23,472 nt of DNA from Syntrophaceae bacterium UBA3084 (GTDB lineage: Bacteria; Desulfobacterota; Syntrophia; Syntrophales; UBA6807). The stretch's first letter is position 1. Every line of letters begins with the position of its first letter. The stretch spans positions 1-23,472 of the forward strand of contig DFBI01000197.1 of assembly GCA_002367335.1 (NCBI GenBank). Direction: 5' to 3'. Below, piece by piece: positions 17,093 to 23,104 of this stretch. Made by a program: the position numbers and the translations under genes. Below the pieces are notes generated by a model. That model did not search any database. It had not been told where the DNA came from and saw only the letters and a program-made list of their open reading frames with translations.

Positions 17093-18171
17093 GATTCAGG
17101 GTCCCCCGTCGGGTAAGATCCGAGAATTTTGGTGAACGTGGACTGAGCTTGTAGATCTTCCAGACATTCTTTTATTTTTTCTTCCTCCGTATGTCCTTTG
17201 AAATCGACGAAGAATAAATATTCCCACATCCTGTCTTTGATGGGGTAGGATTCAATCTTTACCAGATTGATTTCCTTTTTGGCAAAAGGCTTTAGTAAAT
17301 CATAGAGGGCTCCCGGCGTGTGCCGGGTTGCAAAGAAAATAGAAGTCTTATCGCTGCCCGTTCGTTTCCGCTCCCCTCTTCCGATAACCAGGAATCGTGT
17401 TACGTTTGAAGAACGATCCTCTATTCCTTCCGAGATAATATTGAGACCGTAAAGGGAAGCGGCATTGTTGCTTCCGATTGCGGCGCCTTCACTATCTTCC
17501 AGAACTTTTTGAGCGGCTTTTGCCGTACTTTCCATTTCATTGAGAGAGCATTGAGGCAGATTCTTCCTGAGCCATGCCTGACACTGGGCCAGGGCCTGGG
17601 GGTGAGAATAGACTCTCTTTATCTCATACAATTCTTTCCGGGTTGATATGAGGGAATGGCTGATCAGAAGAAAAACCTCGGCCAGGATATTCAGAGGTGT
17701 TGAAATCAATCTGTCCAGTGTCAGTTTGACTGTACCCTCAAGAGAATTTTCCACGGGAACGACACCCCAGTTTGCTTTCTTTCTCTCGACCTGGTTAAAG
17801 ACGTCAAATATAGTTGGCTGAGGGGAAAAGGGAGTACTTCTGCCAAAATGAGATTGGGCCGCGGCATGGGTAAATGATGCCTCCGGTCCCAGGTACGCTA
17901 CCGATACAGGTGCCTGGAGAGTTCGTGATGCGGATAGAACCTCGGTGAATATTTCTTTCAAAGATCTTTCCGGTAGAGGTCCTTCGTTGACCTCGTTCAG
18001 ATAATGATATATCTTGCTCTCCTGGGAGGGATCATAAATATCCAGATCCTGCCTTTTTTTGATTTTTCCAATTTCCAGTGATATGCGGGCACGCTCATTT
18101 AAAAGCTTAACGATTCTTTCATCCTTTTTTCTTAGTTTATCCCTCGATTCTTTCAATGATTCCCGTGTCAT
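17089..18171 (-). CDS. pheA: Bifunctional chorismate mutase / prephenate dehydratase (P-protein)
   Basis: Converts chorismate to prephenate and then phenylpyruvate for phenylalanine. Of 360 residues, about 1-90 are an AroQ-type chorismate mutase helix bundle (LLNERARISLEIGKIKKR), about 95-275 a prephenate dehydratase (YLGPEASFTHAAA, PVENSLEGTVKLT, EDRSSNVTRFLVI with the catalytic Thr-Arg-Phe), and about 285-350 an ACT domain (TPGALYDLLKPF, KIESYPIK), the usual site for phenylalanine feedback. It is placed inside the common pathway between aroB and aroD. It is the only branch-specific gene in the operon. Confidence 0.96.
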   Translation of the reverse strand: MTRESLKESRDKLRKKDERIVKLLNERARISLEIGKIKKRQDLDIYDPSQESKIYHYLNEVNEGPLPERSLKEIFTEVLSASRTLQAPVSVAYLGPEASFTHAAAQSHFGRSTPFSPQPTIFDVFNQVERKKANWGVVPVENSLEGTVKLTLDRLISTPLNILAEVFLLISHSLISTRKELYEIKRVYSHPQALAQCQAWLRKNLPQCSLNEMESTAKAAQKVLEDSEGAAIGSNNAASLYGLNIISEGIEDRSSNVTRFLVIGRGERKRTGSDKTSIFFATRHTPGALYDLLKPFAKKEINLVKIESYPIKDRMWEYLFFVDFKGHTEEEKIKECLEDLQAQSTFTKILGSYPTGDPES

Positions 18172-19262
18172 TTTCTCAACTCCTCGATGGTTTCGCGAAT
18201 GATCGCCTCTTTCACTGATCCGTTGATAAAAGGCACCCCGATTTTTTTCAGCAGTACGAAGTGGACGGAGTCACCTTTTTTCTTTTTATCCGTTCTGATT
18301 TTTGAGAGCATTCCTTCCATACTGATTGACGTGGGGACATGATCAGGGAGATCTATTGATCTGATAAGATGTTCTATTCTGTTTCTATCTTCAGATGAAA
18401 GATAATTCAGTTTTTCCGATATCCTGGCCGATGCAATCATGCCGATGGATACGGCATTTCCGTGGGGAATCATATATCCTGACTCTGCCTCGATGGCGTG
18501 TCCTATTGTATGCCCGAAATTAAGGATACGGCGCACGCCCATATCCATTTCGTCGATTTCGACGATTCCCCTTTTTATTTTGCATGATCGTTCTACCATC
18601 AATTCGAGAAGATCCATACTCCGGTTTTTGATATTTTCAGTTTCTCTTTCAAGTATGTTAAAAAGCTCCATATCATCAATAATACCATACTTGACAATTT
18701 CCGACAGACCGTTCTTAAATTCTTCATCGGGGAGGGTTTTCAAAAACTGAAGATCTATAAAGACAGACTTCGGCTGGAAAAATGCTCCCAGCAGATTCTT
18801 GCCTTCCGGAAGATCGATTCCTGTTTTTCCACCGATACTGCTGTCCACCTGGGCCATGAGAGTCGTTGGTATCTGGATATAAGGGATGGATCTCATGTAA
18901 ATGGATGCTATGAAACCTGTCATATCGCCAGTGACGCCTCCACCCAGCGCGATCAGTGCAGAGTTTCTGTCCGCACCAAGGTTAATCAGCTTTTTTATGA
19001 TGGTTAAGACCGTGTCAGTATTTTTCGAAATTTCTCCCGCGGGAAACTCTATCAAATCAACATTCAGGTTTACATTTTTTAATGCAGTTAGTAACTCTTC
19101 TCTATAAAGTGATGACACATTGGAATCGGTAATCACAATATAGTGACGGGCGAGGTTGCTTTTCGCAATGACAAGTCCTATGCGGTCGAGGATATTATGA
19201 CCGATACAAATCTCATAAGAAGTAGCGGATTGCTTGTCGAGGTTTACCTTGATTCTTTTCAT
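18168..19262 (-). CDS. aroB: 3-dehydroquinate synthase
   Basis: Cyclises DAHP to 3-dehydroquinate with NAD and Zn/Co. The 364 residues carry the NAD site GGGVTGDMTGFIASIYMRSIPY, the substrate loop SIGGKTGIDLPEGKNLLGAF, LSEIVKYGII with the metal Glu, GHTIGHAIE with one metal His and MIPHGNAVSIG with the other. It overlaps aroF and pheA by 4 bases each. Confidence 0.96.
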   Translation of the reverse strand: MKRIKVNLDKQSATSYEICIGHNILDRIGLVIAKSNLARHYIVITDSNVSSLYREELLTALKNVNLNVDLIEFPAGEISKNTDTVLTIIKKLINLGADRNSALIALGGGVTGDMTGFIASIYMRSIPYIQIPTTLMAQVDSSIGGKTGIDLPEGKNLLGAFFQPKSVFIDLQFLKTLPDEEFKNGLSEIVKYGIIDDMELFNILERETENIKNRSMDLLELMVERSCKIKRGIVEIDEMDMGVRRILNFGHTIGHAIEAESGYMIPHGNAVSIGMIASARISEKLNYLSSEDRNRIEHLIRSIDLPDHVPTSISMEGMLSKIRTDKKKKGDSVHFVLLKKIGVPFINGSVKEAIIRETIEELRK

Positions 19263-20287
19263 GCCGTCACCTTCATTTCTGTTCTTATTAGTTTTTCAAG
19301 TTTTCTTATTTCTTCCATAAGGTCATAGAACCTTTCCGGTTTTAAAGACTGCATTCCGTCTGAGACGGCTTTTTCCGGTTCGGGATGGACTTCGATCATG
19401 ACGCCATCCGCTCCTACTGCCAGGGCTCCTTTTGTCAATGGCAGGATGTATTTCCAGTGGCCTGCCGCATGGCTCGGATCAACAATTACCGGCAAGTGAG
19501 TCAACTCATTTAAAACCGGTACGGCGCTGAGGTCGAGGGTGTTGCGGGTTGCTGTTTCAAAAGTGCGGATACCTCGCTCGCAAAGTATAACATCGTCATT
19601 TCCCGATGATAGGATGTATTCTGCCGACATGAGGAGTTCTTCAATGGTTGTCATCATGCCACGCTTGAGCAGAACAGGTTTTTTCGCCTTTCCCACCTTT
19701 TTTAAGAGAGCGAAGTTTTGAACATTCCTTGCACCGATCTGCAAAATATCGGTGTATTCTTCTACGAGATCCACATCAGAGGTATTGAGGACCTCAGTAA
19801 TGATAGGCATTCCTGTTTTATCTCCGGCCCTTCTTAAAAGCTTCAAACCTTCCTCTTCCATACCCTGGAAACTGTAAGGTGAAGTTCTGGGCTTGAAGGC
19901 TCCTCCCCTGATAATATTTGCCCCGCCCTTTTTCACGATGAAGGCGCTTTCCATCATCTGTTCCGCACTCTCAATTGAACAGGGGCCTGCTATTACAATG
20001 AACTCCGGGCCCCCGATTTCAATGTTGCCTGCACGGATGACTGTATTGCCTTCTTTCACCTCACGGCTGGCTAATTTATAAGGTTTCAGGATAGGTATTG
20101 TTTTTTCGACTCCTGAAAGAGATTCAACAAACTTCAGATGTTCTTTGCCACGGTTATCTCCTACAGCGCCGATGATTGTCTGTTCAACTCCCGGGGAAAG
20201 GTGAGTTTTGTAACCGACGGATTCGATCCACTTGATTACATTTTCGGTTTGTTCTTCTGTTGCATTTTTTTTCATTACAATAATCAC
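19259..20287 (-). CDS. aroF: DAHP synthase, type I-beta with ferredoxin-like regulatory domain
   Basis: First step of the aromatic pathway: PEP plus erythrose-4-phosphate gives DAHP. Residues 1-70 form the N-terminal ferredoxin-like domain (VMKKNATEEQTENVIKWIE) of the Thermotoga-type enzyme, where tyrosine or phenylalanine feedback acts. The barrel shows VIAGPCSIES, RGGAFKPRTSPYSFQGM, KPVLLKRGM, CERGIRTFE and PVIVDPSHAAGH, supplying PEP, phosphate and metal ligands. The GTG start at 20287 is chosen because AGGAGGG (20301-20295) lies 7 bases upstream; an ATG four codons later lacks that spacing. It heads the aro operon and sits directly behind two terminator hairpins and an aromatic leader peptide, so it appears regulated by both attenuation and allostery. 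Confidence 0.96.
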   Translation of the reverse strand: MIIVMKKNATEEQTENVIKWIESVGYKTHLSPGVEQTIIGAVGDNRGKEHLKFVESLSGVEKTIPILKPYKLASREVKEGNTVIRAGNIEIGGPEFIVIAGPCSIESAEQMMESAFIVKKGGANIIRGGAFKPRTSPYSFQGMEEEGLKLLRRAGDKTGMPIITEVLNTSDVDLVEEYTDILQIGARNVQNFALLKKVGKAKKPVLLKRGMMTTIEELLMSAEYILSSGNDDVILCERGIRTFETATRNTLDLSAVPVLNELTHLPVIVDPSHAAGHWKYILPLTKGALAVGADGVMIEVHPEPEKAVSDGMQSLKPERFYDLMEEIRKLEKLIRTEMKVTA

Positions 20288-20304
20288 TTTTAAACCCTCC
20301 TGTT

Positions 20305-20344
20305 AAAAAAGGCCATGATGTATCAGAGATAACACCATGGCCTT
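20305..20344 (-). terminator. Second leader terminator hairpin (segments 5:6)
   Basis: Minus strand: AAGGCCATGGTGT-T-ATC (20344-20328) pairs with GATACATCATGGCCTT (20324-20309) as a 16-bp stem with one bulged T and one G-T pair, a 3-base loop, and a T-run continuing to 20305. It ends 4 bases before the aroF ribosome site. Segment 5 can instead pair with segment 4 of the first hairpin (ACCATGGC with GCCATGGT). Confidence 0.8.
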
Positions 20345-20390
20345 ATAAATAAAAAAGCCATGGTATAGAACCTTTCGGTCTACCCATGGC
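20345..20390 (-). terminator. First leader terminator hairpin (segments 3:4)
   Basis: Minus strand: GCCATGGGTAGACC (20390-20377) pairs with GGTTCTATACCATGGC (20372-20357) around a GAAA loop; a 7-bp GCCATGG/CCATGGC base is followed by TAGACC/GGT(T)CTA with a small internal bulge. The tract TTTTTTATTTAT follows at once. An A/T-rich flank on the other side (CTTTTTATTTG on the plus strand) means it could also stop plus-strand transcripts. Confidence 0.85.
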
Positions 20391-20413
20391 TTAGCTTTTT
20401 ATTTGTTTATTTT

Positions 20414-20497
20414 TCAGATACTCCTAAGCGATGGGCAAACCGATTCACCAAAATAAAAATAGCTAAACCAGTAATTCAGATTAATAACTCTACCCAT
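20414..20497 (-). CDS. Aromatic leader peptide of the aro operon (27 aa)
   Basis: ATG at 20497 to TGA at 20414-20416. The peptide begins MGRVINLN, continues Y-W-F-S-Y-F-Y-F at codons 9-16 (three Tyr, one Trp, three Phe in eight codons), then GESVCPSLRSI. A GAGGGG ribosome site lies at 20513-20508, 10 bases before the ATG. It sits between a promoter and a terminator ahead of the DAHP synthase gene, exactly where an attenuator leader peptide belongs. Its start overlaps RNA segment 1 and codons 19-24 form segment 2, tying its translation to leader folding. The product itself is probably not functional. Too short for normal gene callers. Confidence 0.82.
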   Translation of the reverse strand: MGRVINLNYWFSYFYFGESVCPSLRSI

Positions 20498-20528
20498 CGT
20501 AAAAATACCCCTCTTGAAATTCTAAAGC

Positions 20529-20558
20529 CCTATAAACACGAATTTGGATTGCTGTCAA
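20529..20558 (-). promoter_or_regulatory. Promoter of the aro operon
   Basis: Minus strand: perfect -35 TTGACA at 20558-20553 and -10 TATAGG at 20534-20529 with an 18-base spacer. Predicted start near 20523 gives a leader RNA of about 235 bases before the aroF GTG. Confidence 0.65.
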
Positions 20559-20610
20559 GAAGAAAATCATTATTTTAATTTGTCATTGAAGTTTGTTAAG
20601 ATTGTGATAG

Positions 20611-20715
20611 AAGGAACAAGGATCAAGGTACAAGGTACAAGGTACAAGGTGCAAGGTGCAAGGATCAAGGATCAAGGTACAAGGTACAAGGTGCAAGGAC
20701 CAAGGTACAAGGATC
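20611..20715 (+). repeat. Heptamer tandem array, 15 units of AAGGWNC
   Basis: Exactly 15 contiguous 7-bp units fill these 105 bases. Units are AAGGTAC (6), AAGGATC (4), AAGGTGC (3), AAGGAAC (1) and AAGGACC (1). Positions 1-4 and 7 never vary; only positions 5-6 change. It lies between the divergent aro promoter and the KamA-like gene, and ends about 60 bases before that start. Confidence 0.95.
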
Positions 20716-20776
20716 AGGGAAAAACCTTTGGTCCTCCGTCCGCATTGCTCAGTCCTTGCCGCTTAAGGGTGGAAAT

Positions 20777-21823
20777 TTGGTAGAAGAAAACGCAAAATCA
20801 AATCTTTTTCAAAATGTATCGGAAGATGATTGGCACAACTGGCGCTGGCAGATAGAAAATCGTATTCATACACTTTCCCGGTTGGCCGGGATTCTTAATA
20901 TTTCATTACCGGAGGCAGATAGATACAAAGATGTTATCGAAACTTATCATTTTTCCGTTACACCCTATTACCTGTCTTTAATTGACATGTCGGACGAAAA
21001 AGATCCTGTGCGTCTGCAATGTCTCCCCGATTTTCGGGAGCTGGATTATTTGCCGGGAAGTTCTGATGATCCCCTTGAAGAAGAAAGGGATATGATTGTT
21101 CCTGATTTGATTCATCGCTATCCGGACCGTTGTCTCGCCATGGTTACCAATACATGTGCGGCATACTGCCGTCACTGCAATCGAAAACACAGATGGAAAG
21201 AACCGAAACCAAAACATTTCAGGAAAAACCTCCGGATGATGATCGATTATATTTCCCAGACAAAACAGATCCGTGAGGTAATCTTGTCCGGTGGCGATCC
21301 CCTGATGCTAAAGATTGAAACACTGGAATGGTTTCTCCATTCCCTGAAATCCATACCACATGTTGAAGTAATCCGCATAGGGAGCAGGATTCCCGTTGTC
21401 CTTCCAATGATGATTGATCAGAATCTTTGCGACATGCTGCAAAAGTACAGGCCCCTTTGGCTCATTACGCAGTTTAACCATCCGAGGGAAATCACTCCTG
21501 ACGCTGCGGGGGCGTGTGAGATGCTTCTCGAGGCGGGTATCCCTGTCATGAACCAGTCGGTCCTCCTTAAGGGGGTAAATGATTCCTATGAGGCGATGCG
21601 GGATCTCCTCTATGGCCTTCAGCGTATTTCCGTTAAGCCATACTATCTTTTTCAGTGTGAGCCTGTAAAAGGCGTTGACCATTTCCGAGTCGATGTCTGG
21701 AAGGGTATGGAAATCATGGAAAAGTTATGGAGGAATATTTCGGGACTCTGTATGCCGAGATATGTTTTCGATCTTCCGGGCGGAAGGGGAAAGATGCCGC
21801 TTCAACCGTTTTCTTTTTTGTGA
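20777..21823 (+). CDS. KamA-family radical SAM aminomutase
   Basis: A lysine 2,3-aminomutase-like enzyme using SAM, a 4Fe-4S cluster and PLP to move an amino group. Starting at TTG 20777 (348 residues; GGGTGG just upstream), the cluster motif TCAAYCRHC has Cys127, Cys131 and Cys134, with the following Arg136 at the carboxylate-binding place. PGGRGKMPL holds the PLP Lys339. Clostridial lysine 2,3-aminomutase binds the substrate side-chain amine with Asp293 and Asp330; here the counterparts are Glu295 (FQCEPVKG) and Asp332 (YVFDLPGG). Acidic residues in both places favour a cationic side chain, but the Asp-to-Glu change and the missing C-terminal tail of about 60 residues make the substrate uncertain. 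Another TTG at 20756 would add 7 residues. No beta-lysine acetyltransferase lies nearby. Confidence 0.85.
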   Translation: MVEENAKSNLFQNVSEDDWHNWRWQIENRIHTLSRLAGILNISLPEADRYKDVIETYHFSVTPYYLSLIDMSDEKDPVRLQCLPDFRELDYLPGSSDDPLEEERDMIVPDLIHRYPDRCLAMVTNTCAAYCRHCNRKHRWKEPKPKHFRKNLRMMIDYISQTKQIREVILSGGDPLMLKIETLEWFLHSLKSIPHVEVIRIGSRIPVVLPMMIDQNLCDMLQKYRPLWLITQFNHPREITPDAAGACEMLLEAGIPVMNQSVLLKGVNDSYEAMRDLLYGLQRISVKPYYLFQCEPVKGVDHFRVDVWKGMEIMEKLWRNISGLCMPRYVFDLPGGRGKMPLQPFSFL

Positions 21824-21833
21824 TGTTGATGCA

Positions 21834-22220
21834 CTCGTAAAAAGCTCCGCTATGCCCCGACGAGTCGGGACATTATAATTGGAAGTAACTTGCATTATTT
21901 AAAATTCGTGTATTACTTGGCATATGTTGAGAAGTATCAATAAGTTACGGCGATTTTGTAAATTTTAGTTACTTGGAAGTTGTCACTCCGGTGAAAACCG
22001 GAGTCCAGATGGTCTGCAATTACTTGAAAAGACTGGATTCCGGTTTCCACCGGAATGACGGGAAATGGTGTTTTTCGACTTTCAAGGAAGTCATTTTGAT
22101 AAAAGTGGCATAACATATTGTTATTATATGACATTACGTGAATTGTGCCCATTTCAACAAAGGGTTGGATTTCCTTCCCATTATAATGCCGTAAAACGGC
22201 ATAGCGGAGCTTTTTACGAG
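21834..22220. mobile_element. MITE-like element, 23-bp perfect inverted ends
   Basis: CTCGTAAAAAGCTCCGCTATGCC at 21834-21856 is repeated as an exact reverse complement at 22198-22220. Inside each end there is a short hairpin (CCCGACGAGTCGGG on the left, GCCGTAAAACGGC on the right) and then a shared ATTATAAT, so the arms are related over about 45 bases. The 387-bp interior has no gene. It begins 10 bases after the KamA-like stop. This fits a non-autonomous mobile element; no target duplication was recognised. Confidence 0.7.
21982..22059. repeat. Nested REP-like inverted repeat
   Basis: Two 27-base arms (21982-22008 and 22033-22059) match as reverse complements at 24 of 27 positions. Each arm also folds on itself (CTCCGG-TGAAAA-CCGGAG and TTCCGG-TTTCCA-CCGGAA). 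The pattern GTCATTCCGG...CCGGAATCCAG is a familiar bacterial extragenic repeat type. It lies wholly inside the larger MITE-like element. Confidence 0.8.
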
Positions 22221-22232
22221 GAGCATCTCAAA

Positions 22233-22377
22233 GGGTCACATCTCAAATAATAAATATTGACAAATGCCGGTTGCACCGCGCTTTTGAGGAACAAATGAAT
22301 AAAACAAAACACATCAATCGGCGGACGATGAGGATCCGCAAGAAAATACTGGATAATTAGTATTTGAGATGTGATCC
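22233..22377. mobile_element. 145-bp inverted-repeat element
   Basis: GGGTCACATCTCAAATAAT at 22233-22251 and the reverse complement of 22359-22377 (GGATCACATCTCAAATACT) match at 17 of 19 positions. The 107 bases between hold no gene. It looks like a second small non-autonomous element or the fused ends of a lost insertion sequence, and starts 13 bases after the previous element. Confidence 0.55.
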
Positions 22378-22485
22378 AGTATATGATACCCCATTTTTCC
22401 CTACCCACTGCTTTCCCCCCGATTCCCGAATCACGATACATGAACAACGAACCATGAGCCCCGCCACACTTCGTGCGGAAAGTGC

Positions 22486-22513
22486 TTGACATTTTCGTCT
22501 CAGAGTGTATTTT
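22486..22513 (+). promoter_or_regulatory. Promoter-like site before a possible small RNA
   Basis: Perfect TTGACA at 22486-22491, 16-base spacer, TATTTT at 22508-22513. No good reading frame with a family likeness follows, but a terminator does, 100 bases on. Confidence 0.45.
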
Positions 22514-22519
22514 TCTCGA

Positions 22520-22642
22520 ACAGTTGAAGGAGGTTTTACCACTCTGTAAAAATATAACATTTCATCCACAGCCGACAAAGGGGGGAGCCGTGGAGTGGTT
22601 GAAAATAAAACCCCGTTTCTCGGAAAAGAACGCGGGTTTTTT
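22520..22642 (+). ncRNA. Candidate small RNA of about 120 nt
   Basis: Bounded by a promoter-like site at 22486-22513 and a terminator ending at 22642. Inside, ACCACTC (22538-22544) can pair with GAGTGGT (22593-22599), and CCACAGC (22566-22572) with GCCGTGG (22587-22593) with one mismatch. It does not match an RNA family I know. The frame from 22473 across it has no ribosome site of note and is mostly low-information, so a protein is less likely. Confidence 0.3.
22607..22642 (+). terminator. Rho-independent terminator
   Basis: AAAACCCCGTT (22607-22617) pairs with AACGCGGGTTTT (22629-22640) as an 11-bp stem with one bulged C, followed by more T (six in a row). No protein gene precedes it on this strand within 780 bases. 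Confidence 0.65.
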
Positions 22643-22752
22643 GTTTTATGGGGGCAGAAGAGTAACAATGATGGAGGGCGGTCAGAATTACTGGGTGACA
22701 TAAGTCAAGCGTAGACTTGCCCCCTTTTTTCTTTCGATGTTTTTTTGTTTGA

Positions 22753-22806
22753 TTGCAACCACAACAATAATTCCTTATAATGGTAAGAGATTGATTAGAT
22801 AATCAA
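22753..22806 (+). promoter_or_regulatory. Promoter and palindromic operator of the toxin-antitoxin pair
   Basis: TTGCAA at 22753-22758, 17-base spacer, perfect TATAAT at 22776-22781. The 16-base palindrome TTGATTAGATAATCAA (7-bp perfect arms) at 22791-22806 covers about +3 to +18, the place where a toxin-antitoxin complex would bind to repress its own operon. Confidence 0.65.
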
Positions 22807-22852
22807 TAAGTTCGCCTATTCGTCAGGCATTAAAAAAGGGGGAAATGCAATA

Positions 22853-23104
22853 ATGTTGACATCAGAAAAATCTCAGTCTGTAACAATCAGTACGGCAGAG
22901 GCGTTTTACCGGGTATTTCGTGCATTGCCGAAGAAAGACCGACTGAGCGTTGCACGATATATTCTGAAGGATGAAGATATTCGACGCAGTTTTGACAAGC
23001 TTGAGATCCCGAATAAAACGACTTTGGAAGCATTTGCCGAAGACAAATCCGCCATGCCTGTATTTCATTCTGTCGAAGAATTACAAAAGGATTTGTTATC
23101 TTGA
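22853..23104 (+). CDS. RelB/DinJ-like antitoxin
   Basis: An 83-residue protein directly before a YafQ-type toxin. The N-terminal 45 residues (SVTISTAEAFYRVFRALPKKDRLSVARYIL) may dimerise or bind DNA, and the C-terminus (NKTTLEAFAEDKSAMPVFHSVEELQKDLL) has the usual toxin-wrapping pattern ending in SVEEL-x3-L. A GGGGGA ribosome site is 9-10 bases before the ATG. The stop overlaps the toxin start (TTGA). Identification rests on the pair arrangement and C-terminal pattern more than on a strong motif. Confidence 0.75.
   Translation: MLTSEKSQSVTISTAEAFYRVFRALPKKDRLSVARYILKDEDIRRSFDKLEIPNKTTLEAFAEDKSAMPVFHSVEELQKDLLS

Larger units (their letters stand above)
20305..20499 (-). promoter_or_regulatory. 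Aromatic amino acid attenuator, tandem-terminator leader of the aro operon
   Basis: Six pairing segments were read on the minus strand. Segment 1 (20499-20489, CGATGGGTAGA) overlaps the leader-peptide start; segment 2 (20441-20428, GGTTTGCCCATCGC) covers its codons 19-24; segment 3 (20390-20377, GCCATGGGTAGACC), segment 4 (20372-20357), segment 5 (20344-20328) and segment 6 (20324-20309) follow. Pairs: 1:2 is 11 bp with two G-T; 2:3 is 13 of 14 positions with two G-T, the antiterminator; 3:4 and 5:6 are terminators with T-tracts; 4:5 is 8 perfect bp, extendable to 10. Starvation would stall ribosomes on the aromatic codons, favour 2:3, free 4 to hold 5, and so open both terminators. This is the classic trp/phe attenuator logic; the mechanism is inferred from pairing only. 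Confidence 0.75.

Noticed and set aside
20305..20500. T-box or other tRNA/ligand riboswitch before aroF
   Set aside because: No T-box bulge sequence (AGGGTGG...ACCGCG) or other riboswitch core is seen; the aromatic leader peptide explains the hairpins better.
20611..20715. CRISPR array
   Set aside because: Units are 7 bp with no spacers and no cas genes nearby.
20544..20783. 79-residue frame reading as repeated Val-Gln-Gly-Thr
   Set aside because: It is simply the translation of the heptamer array; no ribosome site, and the peptide repeats follow from the 7-bp DNA unit.
22473..22703. 76-residue protein frame
   Set aside because: It spans a promoter-like site and a terminator hairpin, has no ribosome site and no recognisable family pattern.
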